From Closterium sp. Naga37s-1 (taxonomy: Eukaryota > Streptophyta > Zygnematophyceae > Desmidiales > Closteriaceae), in assembly GCA_947471745.1 (NCBI GenBank), contig CANJKZ010000979.1:868001-932000 (forward strand): a stretch of DNA of 64,000 bases, in the 5' to 3' direction. Made by a program: the position numbers and the translations under genes. Below the pieces are notes generated by a model that worked only from the letters and a program-made list of their open reading frames with translations, searched no databases and was not told where the DNA came from. Numbering within the stretch: position 1 is the first letter of the stretch; the number at the start of each line of letters is the position of its first letter. Shown piece by piece: positions 30,859 through 43,215 of this stretch.

Positions 30859-33515
30859 CTGCTCCTCCACCTCAGGTTCTCTCCCATCCTCAGTCACCCC
30901 AGAAATCTCCTCCTCTGAGACAGTGACCTGCACTTGCCTCGAAGGCCGCTGCACCTCATCGGCCTCAATGATCAGCGGTGTAGTAGGAAGCTTCTGCTGC
31001 TGCTGCTGCTTCCACTCCTTGTAGTACAAGGACTCAAGGAACTTCACATCCCTTGACACAGTCAGCTGCTGGCTGGTCAAGTCCCATATCAACCAGCCCT
31101 TATGATCCTTAGCAAGCCCCAAGTGTACTCCCCATCTCCCACTAGCCTCCAACTTTCCCCTCTTCTCCTTAGGCACATGAAACACCACCATGCAGCCATA
31201 GGCTCTCAGCATGTTGACTGCTGGTGCACTCCCATACCACTTGGTGTAGGGGACCCACTGCTTGTCCCCCACAGTCGCCAACACCCTGTTCCTCACAAGG
31301 GCGACCTGCCGCAGTGCAGTCACCCAAAACGGATCCGGCAGCCCTGCACGCCCAAGGAGAGTGCGAGCACCTTCTTGTAGGGTCCGGTTGAACCGCTCAG
31401 CCACGCCGTTCTGCTGAGGGTTGTAGGCACTGTGAGCTGATGCTGGATCCCCTTCTTCTTCAGCACCGACTCAAAATCAGCACCAATGAACTCTCCCCCA
31501 TTGTCGGTGCGGATCACCTTCACCTTGTGTCCGCTCTCCCTTTGAGCTCTCGGCATCCACTCCTTAAGAACAGCCGCTGCCACTTCCCCCTTAGTCTTGA
31601 GAGGGTACACCCACACGGCACGCGTGTGGTCGTCCACAATGGTTAAGAAGTAGCGGCTGCCCGAGAGAGAAGGGGCCCTCGTAGGGCCCACCACATCCAT
31701 GTGCACAAGTGCGAGCGGGGCCTTAGCTGGTCCCGTGCCGCTGCTGAACGGAAACTTTGTGAACTTGGTCTCAAGGCATGTAGGGAAGCTCCCAATCTCC
31801 TTTGCTGCCCCCTTCACCTCCAACCCCTTCAAGCTCCCATCCTTCACTAACTTCTGCAGCATAGGAATGTTGATGTGACACAACCTCTCGTGCCACGTCT
31901 CCCAATCGGCATCACCATTCCCAGATGAAGCCTTTGCCCATGCAGCGGTTGCATCCACGCCAGCAAGCACCTCACCATGTGGCTGCTGTGACTGCTGCAC
32001 CTTCTTGACTGCATCTAGGGCCCCATCGGTTGGTTCAGTCTCCTCTCCTCCCGCAGTTGTTTTAGCCGTTGCTGCTGCCGCTGCCGTTGCTGGTGGTTTC
32101 CCATTCCAAGGGATGATGGGCAGCTGCCATAGGTCCTTGATGCAGCTGCTCTTCTCCTCCAAGTCCCACAGCAGCAATTTCCCAAGCTTTGCACGGCAGC
32201 TGGTTGGGCCGAAGGTCACTTTGGCCTTGCTTTTCTGCAGCCGGCGCACAGAGAGGAGGTTAGCGGACAAACCTTCAACCAGCAGTACATTTCCCAGCCC
32301 CACAAGGCCCCCATTGGCTCCCATTACCTTAGCATTCCCAACACCAATCACAGGGAGCAAAGCACCTGAAGCGGCAGCCACAAACTTGATCTTCCCAGGG
32401 GGCTTTACCTCGTCAAGCAAATCTGCCCGTGGGGTCATGTGACTTGTGCAACCTGAATCTATCACCCAGTGAGTGAGGGGGTGCATCACAACCTTCCCAA
32501 CTGAGCCCACATCACCCTCACTCCCTTTCACATCCTCAACCATGAGGAACATCCCAGGGTTGGCTTTACCTTGTGCACCATCACCTTGTGCACCTGAACC
32601 TTGCACAGCGCCACCTCGTGCACGTTCACCACTTGGCGGCTTCATGTCTGGGGGTGCCCATCCCTCAGGCCGGCTGAAACACTTGAACCACGGGTGTCCA
32701 GCCTTCTTGCAGTACCAGCACGCTCCCTCCATTCGGGTACTCCCCCTGCCACCAGAGCTCCCATGCCCCTCGTTATAGTCACCTCGGCCTCTCCCTCTGC
32801 CAAAGCCTCTCCCACGGCCTCGGCCTCTCCCTCCCCCTCTTCCTCTGCTGCCTCCTGCAGCTCCATACCCCTCGGCAGTTTTGTTGGCAGCACCACCACC
32901 CGTGTGGCGCCTGCGGAAGTCCTCCTGCAGAATCTGCTGCCGTAGCCACTCAGGTGTCCACTGGTCCTGCTGAGTGTTGAGGGTGGGGATGAGGTTGTCC
33001 CATGAGTTGTCGAGCACCGAGATGATCTTGGTGCACTGCTGCATCTGCGACACATTGCTGCCCGCCGCTGCCATCCTCGCATAGGTGTCCTTGATCTTGT
33101 CAAGGACCGGCTTCACATCATCGCCCGGTCGCATGGAGAGGGCAGCCAGCTCCTTCTCCAACACAATCACCATCGGCAGCGTGTTGGGCTGAATCACGTC
33201 GCGCAGTAGCTTCCACGCCTTTGGTCCGGAATCATCCAACTCCACCAAATCCTTGATGTGTTGGAACATGTCGTTGTTGATCGATTGAAGGATTAGGTCG
33301 TACAGCACCGCGCTTTTCTCAATCCACCGATCGCGGGCGTCGCCTTCCTCCGGCATCTTCTCTTCTCCCATCGCAAGTTTCAGCAGCTTGTAGCGCTTAA
33401 ATGCACTCCGCATCCGCCCGCTCCATTCCTCATAGTTGGAGCCATCCAATGCCTCGATCTTGGATGGTGGCGGCTCATTCCTCTTCTCAGCTGCATCTCC
33501 ACTCCCTTGACTCAT
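30859..33515 (-). pseudogene. Element F gag, protease and integrase
   Basis: Gag probably starts at the ATG at 33515 (MSQGSGDAAEKRNEPPPSK); an earlier in-frame ATG at 33575 lies close to the LTR. In order: gag with LDGSNYEEWSGRMRSAFK, a Gly/Arg-rich segment, a zinc knuckle CWYCKKAGHPWFKC, the protease site WVIDSGCTSHMT, the GAG-pre-integrase region (WHERLCHINIPML) and integrase (HMDVVGPTRAP, VIRTDNGGEFIG). A frameshift near 31420 moves the Glu block (ERFNRTLQEGA) into the frame that runs 31404-30859. That frame ends at a stop among the Gln codons at 30856-30858. Confidence 0.92.
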
Positions 33516-33734
33516 TTCCTCTGCTCCCAAGCACAGGTTCCAGCTCCCCCCTTGCTGTCCACACCGAAGTCCCACTCAATTTCCACAAGTGTCGGCGCCA
33601 ACGAAATTTCGGCAGAGTTTCCCCTTAGCGGAAGTCACATGCAACCTCCAGAACTCCACCTAGGCACGCCCACAGGCCATGGTGGGTCTAGGAGGGTCTT
33701 CACACTTCAGTAGACTCTCCACAAAGTCCTTAAT

Positions 33735-33748
33735 CAGCTCTGATACCA
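33735..33748 (-). promoter_or_regulatory. Primer-binding site of element F
   Basis: On the minus strand TGGTATCAGAGCTG, two bases inside the 5' LTR, complementary to the initiator tRNA-Met 3' end. Confidence 0.92.
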
Positions 33749-33750
33749 CT

Positions 33751-34619
33751 TGTTAGAGACTAAGGACGGAGTCTATGAAGATTAGGGGCTGAAATATCTC
33801 AAAATCGTCAACTACAATTCTGGACAGAAAAGTTGTCGTCACAAGAAACGTCGTCGACGAAAGGTCCACTGTTAGAATTCTTTCAAACTCGAGTATGTTG
33901 TAGCCCTTCACCGTGGCTATCTTTCCCAATTTGAATAGTATCAAAATATGAGTATAACTTGAGTTATGAACTTCGGCGCACTAGGGGGTATGCTGCCTTA
34001 GAAAACGTAACTCAATCACAATTATCTCACAAGTTCACACAAGAAAGTTAGAGTAGCAATTGAACCAGGTAGGAGGGGATGAGGAGGACGAGAGGGAAGG
34101 TCCCAAGGGAGTCTCCAACCAAGGACACCCCATACCACACAATTCCCCTCTCTATAGGCACCCCAACTTTGACATTTGTCACTTTCCCAACTCATGCCAT
34201 CCACCTCACCCAACTTGACCACACTTGCCAGCCTGGTTTGGCACCTCCCAACCACTTGGCAGCATCTACAGTGATGTTGACGAATTTCCCAACCCCCAAG
34301 AGTCTGTACTCCTTATGGAGTCAACACCACAACTTCCCATAGTCACCACAACCAAATATCAAAAGCATACGAACTTCCAACGTTCGTAACTTTCTTGTTC
34401 GTGCTCCGATTGAAGCGATACTTGGTTCGTCAGAAAGCTCTTGAGCAGAGGAGTCACTTCAGATATCTGCTCAAGCCAAATAAAATTCACACACACACTC
34501 AGAAAAACCAAAACAACACCAAACACACATTCTTACACACGCTCACACCACGCATGCAACACACGAACATATGATGGGAGGCAGACAGACGTGAATGCAA
34601 ATGATAGCATCACATAACA
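33751..34619 (-). repeat. Element F 5' LTR
   Basis: 869 bp, almost identical to 28173-29032, followed by the duplication GATCT (34620-34624). Confidence 0.93.
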
Positions 34620-34624
34620 GATCT

Positions 34625-35834
34625 CAGCCTCACAGCTCGAGCTGAGAACCGAAGACGAGCGGGTAGACCGCTAGGAAACAGAGCCGGAACCGAGACTGAA
34701 GGTGTAACCCAGTGACGACCACTGCGTAGCTGAGTCGTCAAGCCAAGGAGCGTCTACGTGACCAGTGAGGACAACTGGACCCCGTCCTCCAAGCACGAGC
34801 CCCATGCCCGACGTACTGCACAAGTAACGTAGTACCCTCTTCGGATCATCCCAATGCACCTTTCGGTGCCTACAGGGAGCCACGTAGCGAGCCAGGAGGC
34901 TGAGAGGGTACGCGAGGTCAGGTCGTGTGCACGTCATCAGGTACATGAGGCAACCCACAAGCTCTGGGTACGGACCACTCGGCTCTACGGACTCGTCCGA
35001 AGGTGGAGTTGAGAGCGAGTGGCCGGTAGACAGAGGAGTGGGCTGTGGCGAGGAGAACTGGAAGCCGAAGCGCTGAAGGACCTGGTGCACCATGTGTGAC
35101 TGAGTCAGTGTGATGGTGCGCCGAGCTCTGTCTCGGGTGATCTGCAAGCCAAGATAGCTGCGCAATTCATCCAGGTCAGTGCAGGTGTGTCTCTTCTGCA
35201 GCTCCAACTTCACAAGGGTCAGTGCCTCAGTGTCAGCAGTGGCAAAGACGAGGTCGTCGACGTACACGAGGACGTAGAACGGCGGCAGCGAGGTGTCGGT
35301 GCGTAGAAACAGCAACGGGTCCGCAGTAGAAGGAGCAAACCCAAGAGCCGCAAGTGTAGTCCTCAGTGTGTCGTGCCACTCGCGAGGCGCCTGGCGGAGA
35401 CCGTAGACTGGCCGCCGGAGGCTCCACTGGGTACCTGCAGGAAACGACCCAGTGAAGCCAGGTGGGCGGCGCAGCCAGATCTCCTCGTGCAGGCTGCCCT
35501 GCAAGAAAGCTGTACTGAAGTCCATAGAGTGCAACTCGTAGTCACGCTGAGCAGCGACGTGCAGCAACACCCGAAGAGTAGTCATCTTTGGGGTGGGGGA
35601 GAAGGTCTGGAAGTAGTCGACCCCCTGTCGCTGACTGAAGCCTCGAGCAATGTAACGCGCCTTGAAGGCAGGCGGAGACCCCAGCGGCCGCTTCACCCTG
35701 AAAATCCACATGCCATCGACTATGTTCGCCCCAGGCGGGGGAACTGCATTGACATAGGTGCCTGTGGACTTCCAGGATGCCATCTCGGCATCCATGGTTG
35801 TTTGCCACTGAGAGGAGTAAGGACCCGTAATCAC
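34625..35834 (-). pseudogene. Element E reverse transcriptase
   Basis: Minus-strand frame of about 390 residues with WQTTMDAEMASWKSTGTY, FKARYIARGFSQRQGVDYF, MDFSTAFLQGSLHEEIWL, YVDDLVFATADTEALT and RPDLAYPLSLLARYVA. It runs into the start of RNase H (YTFSLGSGSVS, then a stop near 34669) before F. The frame is broken just upstream at about 35835, where the linker frame overlaps by a few bases. Confidence 0.88.
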
Positions 35835-37348
35835 CTCTGCGTAAGAGCGCGGGGTCGGATGTCTGGTGCATCCGGGTCTCCCTCAAGGGCAAGCAGCATG
35901 GAAGCAAAACGAGGTACAGCAGCTGCAAGACACTCAGAGTCCTCCTGCCTGTCCTCATGGACGTCCGTGCCAAGAGCACACTGACCCCAGACGGACAGAG
36001 GATTGGCAAACTCAGACTCAACAACAAGAGCAGTGGCGTAGTCTAGAGGACAGGCAACAGCAAAGTCAACCAGCTCAGCAACTAGGGCAGACGCAACAGT
36101 TGACTCAAAAGAAGGGTCAGTGACAACAGTGGCGAGGAGACGAGAGACAGTGGGAGTGGCAGCACGAGCAAGGTCAAACTTAGGGTCAGGGACGGCAGGA
36201 AGAGAGGACTCAGGAGGAGGCGGCAGAGGAACACGCAGTGGAACAGAGGAAGGACGAAGTGCCATAGCGTGAGTGCCGGGGACAGGAGGAGGACACGGAC
36301 GAGGAACCCTACGACCAGTGCGAACAGCGCGAACATGCGAGGCAAGACGAGACTCTGGCTCACGACGCTCTGTAAGACCTCCAGGTTGCTCAGTGTAAGG
36401 AGAAGGAGCAGGCAGTGGGGAGGCTGGCTGTAACGGTGGCTGTGACTGGTCAGGCGGTGGACACAGTAAGGGGGGAGTAAGGCCAGTAGAAGACGGGAGT
36501 CCAAGAACCTGCTGAAGGAGGGGAACAAAGTACGGTCGCGGCCGCACAGTGCCTCCAGCACCAGTACCGCCAGACACAGCACCCCTAGCTCCAGCACCTC
36601 CAACTCCAGGGACAACAGCTACAGTGACTCCAGCTCCAGCTCCTCCAGCTCTAGCGCCACCTGCGCCAGGGCCTCCAGCTCCAGTGCCAACCGCGCCAGC
36701 GTCACCAGCTCCAGCTCCTCCAGATCTAGCGCCACCAGCTCTAGTGCCTCCAACACCAGCGCCTCCGGGCTCCGCAGGGCCTCCAGCTCCAGCTCCTCCA
36801 ACTCCAGCGCCCCCAACACTACTAGTCCCGGCAGCTCTAGTACCCCTGGTACGAGCACCTCCAGAACCAGCAGCTATAGCATTTCCGGTACCATCAGCTC
36901 CAGCAGTAACTCCAACACCTCCAGCTCCAGTGTCACCAGTGGCAGAGACTCCAGCTCCTGCAGCTCCACTCCAAAGGCAGGTGCGCTGAGCAAACCACTC
37001 GCGCAGCTGCTGCGGGGAGAGAGGCTCCGGCCAGGGAGACAGTGGTGGTGAAGCACCCGAAGGGCCTCCAGAAGAAGCAATACCCCGAGGCTCAGCACCC
37101 CCAGACCCCGCACCCTCAGACTCAGCACCCCCAGGCTCCACACCCTCAGGCTCAGCACCCCCACGCTCCGCACCCCCAGGCTCAGTACCCTCAGGCTCAG
37201 CACCCCCAGACCCGGCACCCTCAGACTCAGCACCCCCAGGCTCCGCACCCCCAGACGCAGCACCCTCAGACGCAGCACCTCGAGCAGCACCTGAGCCGAC
37301 AGCAACCTCAACAGGCACAGTACCAGGGAGAGGGTCTACCTGAGACAC
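35835..37348 (-). pseudogene. Element E linker between integrase and RT
   Basis: A frame of about 500 residues on the minus strand. It begins SQVDPLPGTVPVEVAV, then a Gly/Ala/Glu-rich segment coded by repeat units (about 37090-37310), LSPQQLREWFAQRTC, a second Gly/Ala/Thr-rich array (about 36540-36960), and a Pro/Arg-rich part with RTGRRVPRPCPPPVPGTH before reverse transcriptase. The second REWFA block, the partner of the one in gag, is inside it. Function: a flexible spacer of the polyprotein; the repeats suggest that its length is unstable. Confidence 0.8.
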
Positions 37349-37366
37349 ACCAGAGGGAGCAGGACC

Positions 37367-39660
37367 CTAGAGGGGGAGGGGGTCTACCGGAGGGGGACCT
37401 GGAGCAAGGAAGAGCGGCGGGGGTGGGGGAGGGGCAGAGCGGTAGGGGAAGAGATGGTAAAAGGGAACAGACTCGTCAAACGTGACGTCATGAGAGGGGA
37501 AGACACGGCGCGAGGTGGGGTGGTAAAACTGCCAGCCAGGCGCGACCGTGGGAAAGCCAAGGAAGACGCAGGGAATAGTACGGGCGGAGAGCTTGTCCGC
37601 GGACGTATCGCGAACAAAGGCACGAGAACCCCAGACCCGGAACACCGACGCATCGCCAACCTCCCCCGTCCAACGCAGTGTGGGCGAGGTTTCCGGCAGG
37701 GAGACACGGGGCCAGAGGTTGAGCTGATGCGCAGCGTACCAGACCGCAAACGGCCACAAAAAATGGGGAGCAGCCGCATGGATCATGGAGGTACGAGCCA
37801 CATCCATGACTAAGCCAATGCGGTGCTCAGCAATCCCATTTTGCTGAGGGGGGGCCGGAAGCGTGAACGACCGGAGAATGCCCTCCCCATGACAAAAGTC
37901 TTGCAAGAAGTCGGAGGAGAACTCACCACCTCTGTCAGAGTGCAAACGCAGGACAGGAAGGTCCTGGCGGAACCGCTCGTGAAGCTGGAGACGGACTACG
38001 CGGATCCAAGTGATCAAGACACCAGGGACCTCACCCTTGTTGCGCAAGGGGAAGACCGAGGTGTAGCGCGTGTAGTCGTCAACAACCAGCAGAAAGTAGC
38101 GCTCGCGGCCCTGTCCACTGATGCAGGCTGGGCCCCACACGTCCATGTGGAGAGTCTGTAGGGGAGAAGTCGTTGGGTGAAACGAGGAGGAGTGAGTAGC
38201 GGCGCGCTGCCGCCCCTCGACGCAAGGAAGGCAGGGCGGGGCAGGTGAGGACGGGAGGGGAGGCAGAGACCTGGGAAGACCAAAGACAAGGAGGCGCGAG
38301 TGCATACCACGAAGGCGTGGCAGGGAGGGGTGACCAAGGCGGTGGTGCCACAGGAGAGTCTGGTGTGACAAGAGGCGACACGAGCAAGGGGGTGCTACTG
38401 GACCTGACACGGACACCTGGGCAGACGCAGCTACCTGAGGAGGCTCGGTAGCCAATGTGTACAAACTCGACCCTGGCCGACAAGTGAACGTGGCCAGGTG
38501 ACGGCCCGTGCGTGTACACGTGCAGATCGACACACGCTGACCCCCAGGAGTGGTGGTAGTGACCATCGCATCCTGGAGGGCAGCGGTACTCACCAAGTTC
38601 GTAGAGAACAAGGGGAGGTGAAGACCTGACAGTGAGCTGGACGGAACCGCCGGACACGGGAGAACAGTGGAGGAATGGGCAAGGACTGGGCCCCCTGAGG
38701 GGTCAGCCAGTCTGACCGGGACAAGTGCAGAGAGAGGAGTGAGGGTGGTGCTGTCGCGAAAGAAACAGCATGAAGCACTTGAGTCAAGCATAAAGGTGTG
38801 CAAGGCCTCAGCAGGCGCAGTACCAGGGAGATCAGACTCACTAGCACCTAGAGCAGCAGCCGCTATACCTGGGTCAGGCATCACATACAGGTAACAAACA
38901 CCCTCAGCACTAACAGACAAGGCATACATAGCAGCAAGGATGGCATCATAGTCTAGGTCAAAGATAGCAACTCCAGACCTAAGCAGCTCTGCCCAGCGGA
39001 GGCGCTCGGCCTCGTCACCAAACTCTGCGCGCCAAGCGTTGTCAAGGCGGGAGAAGTAGCGGTGCTGAGTGTGAGGCTTCCCGCATGTCTGACCAGCACG
39101 GCCACTCGTGTGAATGACATACGGGCAGCTACCACTACCCCCAGACGCCCCACGTTGAGCAAACCACTCACGAAGCTGCTCGGGCGATGGGGTCTCGCTC
39201 CGACGCTGCTGCTGCTGCCTTTGGCCACCGCCAGAACCTCCACGCTGAGTAGCTCCAGCCCTACCGCCACCACTCCCACTGCCGCCGCTACCTCCACCCC
39301 CATCGCTGCCTCCACCGCCGCTGCCAAAGCCCCCACTCCCGCCACCACTTCCACCACCGCCACCACCTCCACTGCCTCCACCACCTCCACTACTGCCCCC
39401 ACCACCACCCCCGCTGCCACCGCCACCACCCCTGCCACCCTTGCCCTTGCTGCTGTGGCGCTTCCCACTAGCAGAAGCAGCCCCGACGTCCTCAGCACCA
39501 AGGACATCAACAACAGCAGCAGAGGCGTAGGAGGGGGCAAGGGGGGAGGGGGAACACTCCTCAAAGAAGGGCGTGCGAGGAGTGCCACGAGCGGCACCTA
39601 CAGCGACAACACTAGTCTCAGCTGCAAAGAGGTGCTGCTCGAGTAGGTCAATAGTGAGGT
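37367..39660 (-). pseudogene. Element E gag (C-terminal), protease and integrase
   Basis: Long minus-strand frame. From the gag end: LTIDLLEQHLFAAETSVV, a Gly-rich run, SPEQLREWFAQRG, and the atypical Cys/His motif (CPYVIHTSGRAGQTCGKPH) in which the final Cys is Tyr in this copy. Next come the protease site TFMLDSSAS (Gly replaced by Ser at the active loop), the GAG-pre-integrase region (LWHHRLGHPSLPRLRGM, CLPCVEG), and integrase with D,D,E residues in HMDVWGPA, LRLHSDRGGEFSS and QQNGIAEHRIG. The frame stays open for about 765 residues, the longest in this family here. Confidence 0.88.
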
Positions 39661-39730
39661 TCTGGTTGTTGGCGACGGTGATCACGACTTCCCGGTTGAG
39701 GTGTTGTTCTCGTTGAATGAAGCGATTTGA

Positions 39731-41014
39731 CTAGCACATGTGTTGTCCGCTGCAGCTGTCCAACAACCAAGTATCTTGACCGGATTGTTCGCTCTGTGCG
39801 ATAGCTGCGTATGTCGGGTTTGGTTGTAGCGATTTGCGACGAGGCGTGCTTTCGTCGAGCAGTTCTTCTGGTGAGAAGGTCGGTTGTGAACCAGTGATGC
39901 AGGAGTGTGTTCTTGTCATGCAGTTTATGATGTTTCTTGTTTCTCGTGCATGTTGTGACGTTGTCGTTGAAAGCGGCATCTGATTTGAAGGATGTTGCTG
40001 TGTGGAGGTCACTTGACTACTTGAAGGTCGAAGCTGACATGTTGATGGTGTTGATTGCTGCTGATTCGGACAATGAATGCGAGGGTGTCCTGACGTTCGG
40101 CATAGATGACAGAACGGTAGTACGTATCTTCGTGCTTGGTGCTCTTGTTGTTGGTTGTTGTTGTTCCGCCGCTGAGTGTGAAAGGCGAATTCTAGTGTTG
40201 GTCCTCCAATCCCTTGTCGTTCTTCATGCATGTCCATGTCTTGTTGTTCGGCACGAATTTCAGTGCAGAGTTTGGCTTCGGAGATTCTTCCGTGGGCTCG
40301 GAGAATGGCTCGAGTGGAGCGCCACTGAGGACCGAGACCTGTGATGACGACAGTGATTAACGCTTCTTCGGATATTGATCCGCCGCATCGAAGGAGTCTA
40401 TCGCGCAGGCCACGAGAGCGACTGATATATGCCATTCCCTTTTCGCCGGGTTGCATTTGAACCGTTGTTAATTGCGCCATGAGACGACTTTGATTAATGC
40501 TGTCAGTTGCTTGATTCAGGTTCTTCAGGTGGTTGTACACGAGCTCGGCGAAGTCCTTTCCGTCAAACGGTGTTCATGTTTGCAGTTTCAGCACATGTGC
40601 GAATTGCGACTGCAACTGAAGTGCATCCAGTGTCTTCGTCTCTTGTCCAGGTGGGAGCTGATTCGGCATGAAGCTGACAGAGCCGCGTTGAGGTACATAC
40701 GGTGCGAAGTTAGGATGTTGATCTCCGCGCGCAAAAGATGAGCCGTCGAGACTCATGGGAGTAACTCCGTTGTTGATGTCGCTGTTGGTTGACTGCGCAA
40801 GTGCCGCTTGTTGATGTTGCTCGTAAAACGACATGAATGAGAATAATTTCTCCATCATGCTTGGGTCGATGCCGATTGCTTGGTTCGCATGAGTCTCAGT
40901 TGACTCAGCAGCTGGTCTTTGAGTTGTGCCTCCTTCTGTCTGCAGTCCAGAGGTTGGCGGTGAAGTAGTACCAAGAGATCCAGTAGACGAGCTTCTTTCC
41001 TTCTGTGTTGCCAT
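39731..41014 (-). pseudogene. Element G gag and protease start
   Basis: Gag from the ATG at 41014 (MATQKERSSSTG): a Ser/Thr/Gln-rich N-terminus, a stop at 40571-40573, then in the same frame the gag core (VYNHLKNLNQATDSINQSRL, DRLLRCGGSISEEALI and a GLGPQWRSTRAIL block). A canonical zinc knuckle CHLCRTSGHPRIHC follows, and then the protease site WLLDSCSGQHM, where the usual Asp-Ser/Thr-Gly is Asp-Ser-Cys. A second stop at 39731-39733 lies just beyond. Confidence 0.82.
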
Positions 41015-41075
41015 GTCTTCTGATGTTGCAAGAAGTTGAACAAAGTTGAGTTTTTTCCTGATGGCTCTCATACCA

Positions 41076-41511
41076 TGTTGGGCTGAAAAAGTCCTTAGGA
41101 TCGTTTCAAGACTAAACACTCGAAGTGATGATGTACTTAGCGGAAGCGTAATCAGTGAATTGATTGAACCACCTTGTACTGGTGTGTGAGAATAAGATGA
41201 ATTGATTATAGCAAAAAGATACAAGGTTTTATATTATTACAAGGAATACGAAGGGTTTAACTGTAACTGCTGTTGCGGTTCGATACAGTGATAACTCGGG
41301 TAACTACTCAATAGCGAGTCTGTTATTTGTCCTTGCTGTCACGCTGCCTTTGTCAAGTCAAAGGTAGCTGACCTTTGACCTTCGCTTCAACCTCCTGCTG
41401 TTGTCGCCTTGTCAACCGCTTTGGTTGACTCGGTGTTGCTTCGCTGTGAGTGTGCTTCTCTTTTGTTACAGTGCTCGATACTTCAAAAGCGCAAACTAAA
41501 TGTTTCCAACA
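41076..41511 (-). repeat. Element G 5' LTR
   Basis: 436 bp from TGTTGGGCTG to TGTTTCCAACA. It aligns along its length with the solo LTR at 52422-52834. Confidence 0.85.
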
Positions 41512-41691
41512 ATAATGACAAAAATGGTTTGTGAAGAGATTGTCGAATTGGCAAACAAAGCCTTATGGTTCGGTTCAGATGACCGTGGGTGCTATCTATA
41601 CTAAACAAAATGATGTCTAACTCCTGGAATTGGTGGCAAAATTGCTATGTGGGATGGCATCTACTTACGGTAGCTGTATTTTGTGAAAGAA
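41512..41691. other. Spacer between elements G and H, no gene seen
   Basis: 180 bp of AT-rich sequence without recognisable coding or repeat content. It may be original target DNA. Confidence 0.4.
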
Positions 41692-41812
41692 TTGAGGAAT
41701 GAATGGAATGGGGATCACTAGCAAACATTGGGATACATACAGCAAACCCTAACAGGGCTGTACTCACTATAGAGTACCCCACTGCAGACTAGAGAAACAT
41801 AATATTCTGACA
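41692..41812 (-). repeat. Element H 3' LTR
   Basis: 121 bp from TGTGAAAGAATTG to ATATTCTGACA, matched by 43300-43407 on the right. Confidence 0.85.
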
Positions 41813-42024
41813 CACCCCCATAGTCAAAGTGGGGTACGATCAGCACAACAGGCAAAGCAAAGCAAGCTCAGGGTGGATCACAATGTCACCACACATTCTG
41901 AGCACAAGTACAAGAAGCAACAGTTTAAAGTTCACAAATGTAAGCAAAGCTAGAGGCTATCGCAGAGGGCAAGTGTGGAGGAGAAGGGACTATGAGAGGA
42001 GAGGAGGTAGTGGGCGGCAGCTGA

Positions 42025-42260
42025 AGCTGCTGGCACATGGCGCAACTGGAGCAACTGGCACACGGGCAACTGGAGCAACTGGCACACTGGCAACTGGAGC
42101 AACTGGCACACGGGCTACTGGAGTAACTGGCTCCGCGGCTAACTCTGAGCGGCAGGAGCAACGGACTCACGGGCGACTGGAGCAACTGGCTCACGGGCGA
42201 CTGGCGCAACGGGCTCACGAGCGACTGGCGCAACGGTCTCACGGGCAACTGGAGCTGCGG
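42025..42260. repeat. 24-bp repeat array inside element H
   Basis: Consecutive units of the GGCACACGGGCAACTGGAGC type, about 24 bp long, with substitutions (CACACTGG, CTCACGGG). The array replaces coding sequence in H. Confidence 0.7.
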
Positions 42261-42529
42261 GCTTCACGGCAGCCACCCCCCTTCACCCTCCCCAAACTAT
42301 CCCACCCCCCTTTCACACACCCCTTGCTGCACCCTAAGTTCACTCACACCCCACCCCCTAGCACCACTCCTTTGGCTCCCACACATCCACCCCCCTCAGC
42401 GACAGCTGCAACAGTGGGAGACAGAGGAGGAGGAGGAGCAGGGGAGTCCACACACCCGCCACCCCCTACTCGCCACCCCCAAACCCTAACACAGGGCAGG
42501 GCGGGATGGCGGGTAGGGAGGTTACGGGG

Positions 42530-43215
42530 GGGGGGGATTACGGGGGCCGACGCGCGGCCTCCCAGGGCGCCAGAACAGGCGGAAGAAGGGGCGACGCGCG
42601 GCCCCCCAGGTCGCCCCTCCCGTCGCCTTTCGTGGCGACCTGGGGGGGGGGGGGCGCGGGGGGGGGCGGTGCGCGGGCCCCCGGTGCGCCGCGACAGGCA
42701 TGAGGGGGGCGGGGCCGGGGCAGGGTCGGGGCATGGCCGGGGCAGGGCCGCGACAGGACCGCGACAGGGTCGGGGCAGGGCCGCGACAGGTCCGGGACAG
42801 GGGCGGCGCCGGGCGACGGGGCAGGGCCGAGACGAGGGGCCCGCGACGGGGGGCCGCGACGGGGGGCCGCGACAGGGGGGGCCGCGACGGGGGGCCGCGA
42901 CGGGGGAGGGGGGCCGCGACGAGGGGGCCGCGACGGGGGCCTGCGACGAGGGACCGCAACGGGGGGCCGCGACGGGGTCGTTAAGGGGCCGCAAGGGGGG
43001 CCGCGACGGGGCAGGGCCGGGGCGGGGTCGTGACAGGCTACGGGGCAGGGCCGGGGCGGGGCCGCGACGGGGTCGCGACGGGGCCGCGACAGGACCGCGA
43101 CAGGCGACGGGGCAGGGCCGCGACGGGGCAGTAACGGGGCCGCGACGGGGTCGCGACGGGGCCGCGAAGGGGCAGGGCAGGCCGCTAAGGGGCCGCGAAA
43201 GGGTAGGGCAGGCCG
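42530..43215. repeat. GC-rich leader array of element H
   Basis: Units of the GGGGCCGCGACAGG and GACGGGGGGCCGCGA type, extremely GC-rich, in the leader position of the family. Open frames on both strands across it are compositional. Confidence 0.75.

Larger units (their letters stand above)
28173..34619 (-). mobile_element. Copia element F, nearly intact, inside E
   Basis: A 6.4-kb minus-strand copia element of a different lineage, with long LTRs (860 and 869 bp), a tRNA-iMet primer site at 33735-33748 and a perfect 5-bp duplication GATCT. The LTRs differ at only a handful of positions by eye plus one short indel (about 18 bp present in the right LTR near 34232), so the insertion is recent. 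Its single long polyprotein has one frameshift and two stop codons. It is the last event in this half of the nest because it cuts E, which cuts D. Confidence 0.94.
27458..39660 (-). mobile_element. Copia element E, split by F, 5' end lost
   Basis: Minus-strand short-LTR copia element inserted in the linker of D. Its 3' LTR (27458-27589), polypurine tract and 3' untranslated part are intact. RNase H is cut at 28172 by F and resumes at 34625. Reverse transcriptase, linker, integrase, protease and the Gly-rich half of gag follow. Near 39660 the gag passes without a gap into element G on the same strand, so the N-terminal gag, leader and 5' LTR of E are missing. The limit at 39660 is approximate. 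Confidence 0.85.
39660..41511 (-). mobile_element. Copia element G, 3'-truncated
   Basis: Minus-strand remnant of a third copia lineage: 5' LTR (41076-41511), primer-binding position (TGGTATGAGAGCC, 41063-41075), gag and the start of protease. It breaks off near 39660, where element E gag continues in the same orientation and frame. Everything downstream of the protease site is missing. A solo LTR of the same family is at 52422-52834. Confidence 0.82.
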
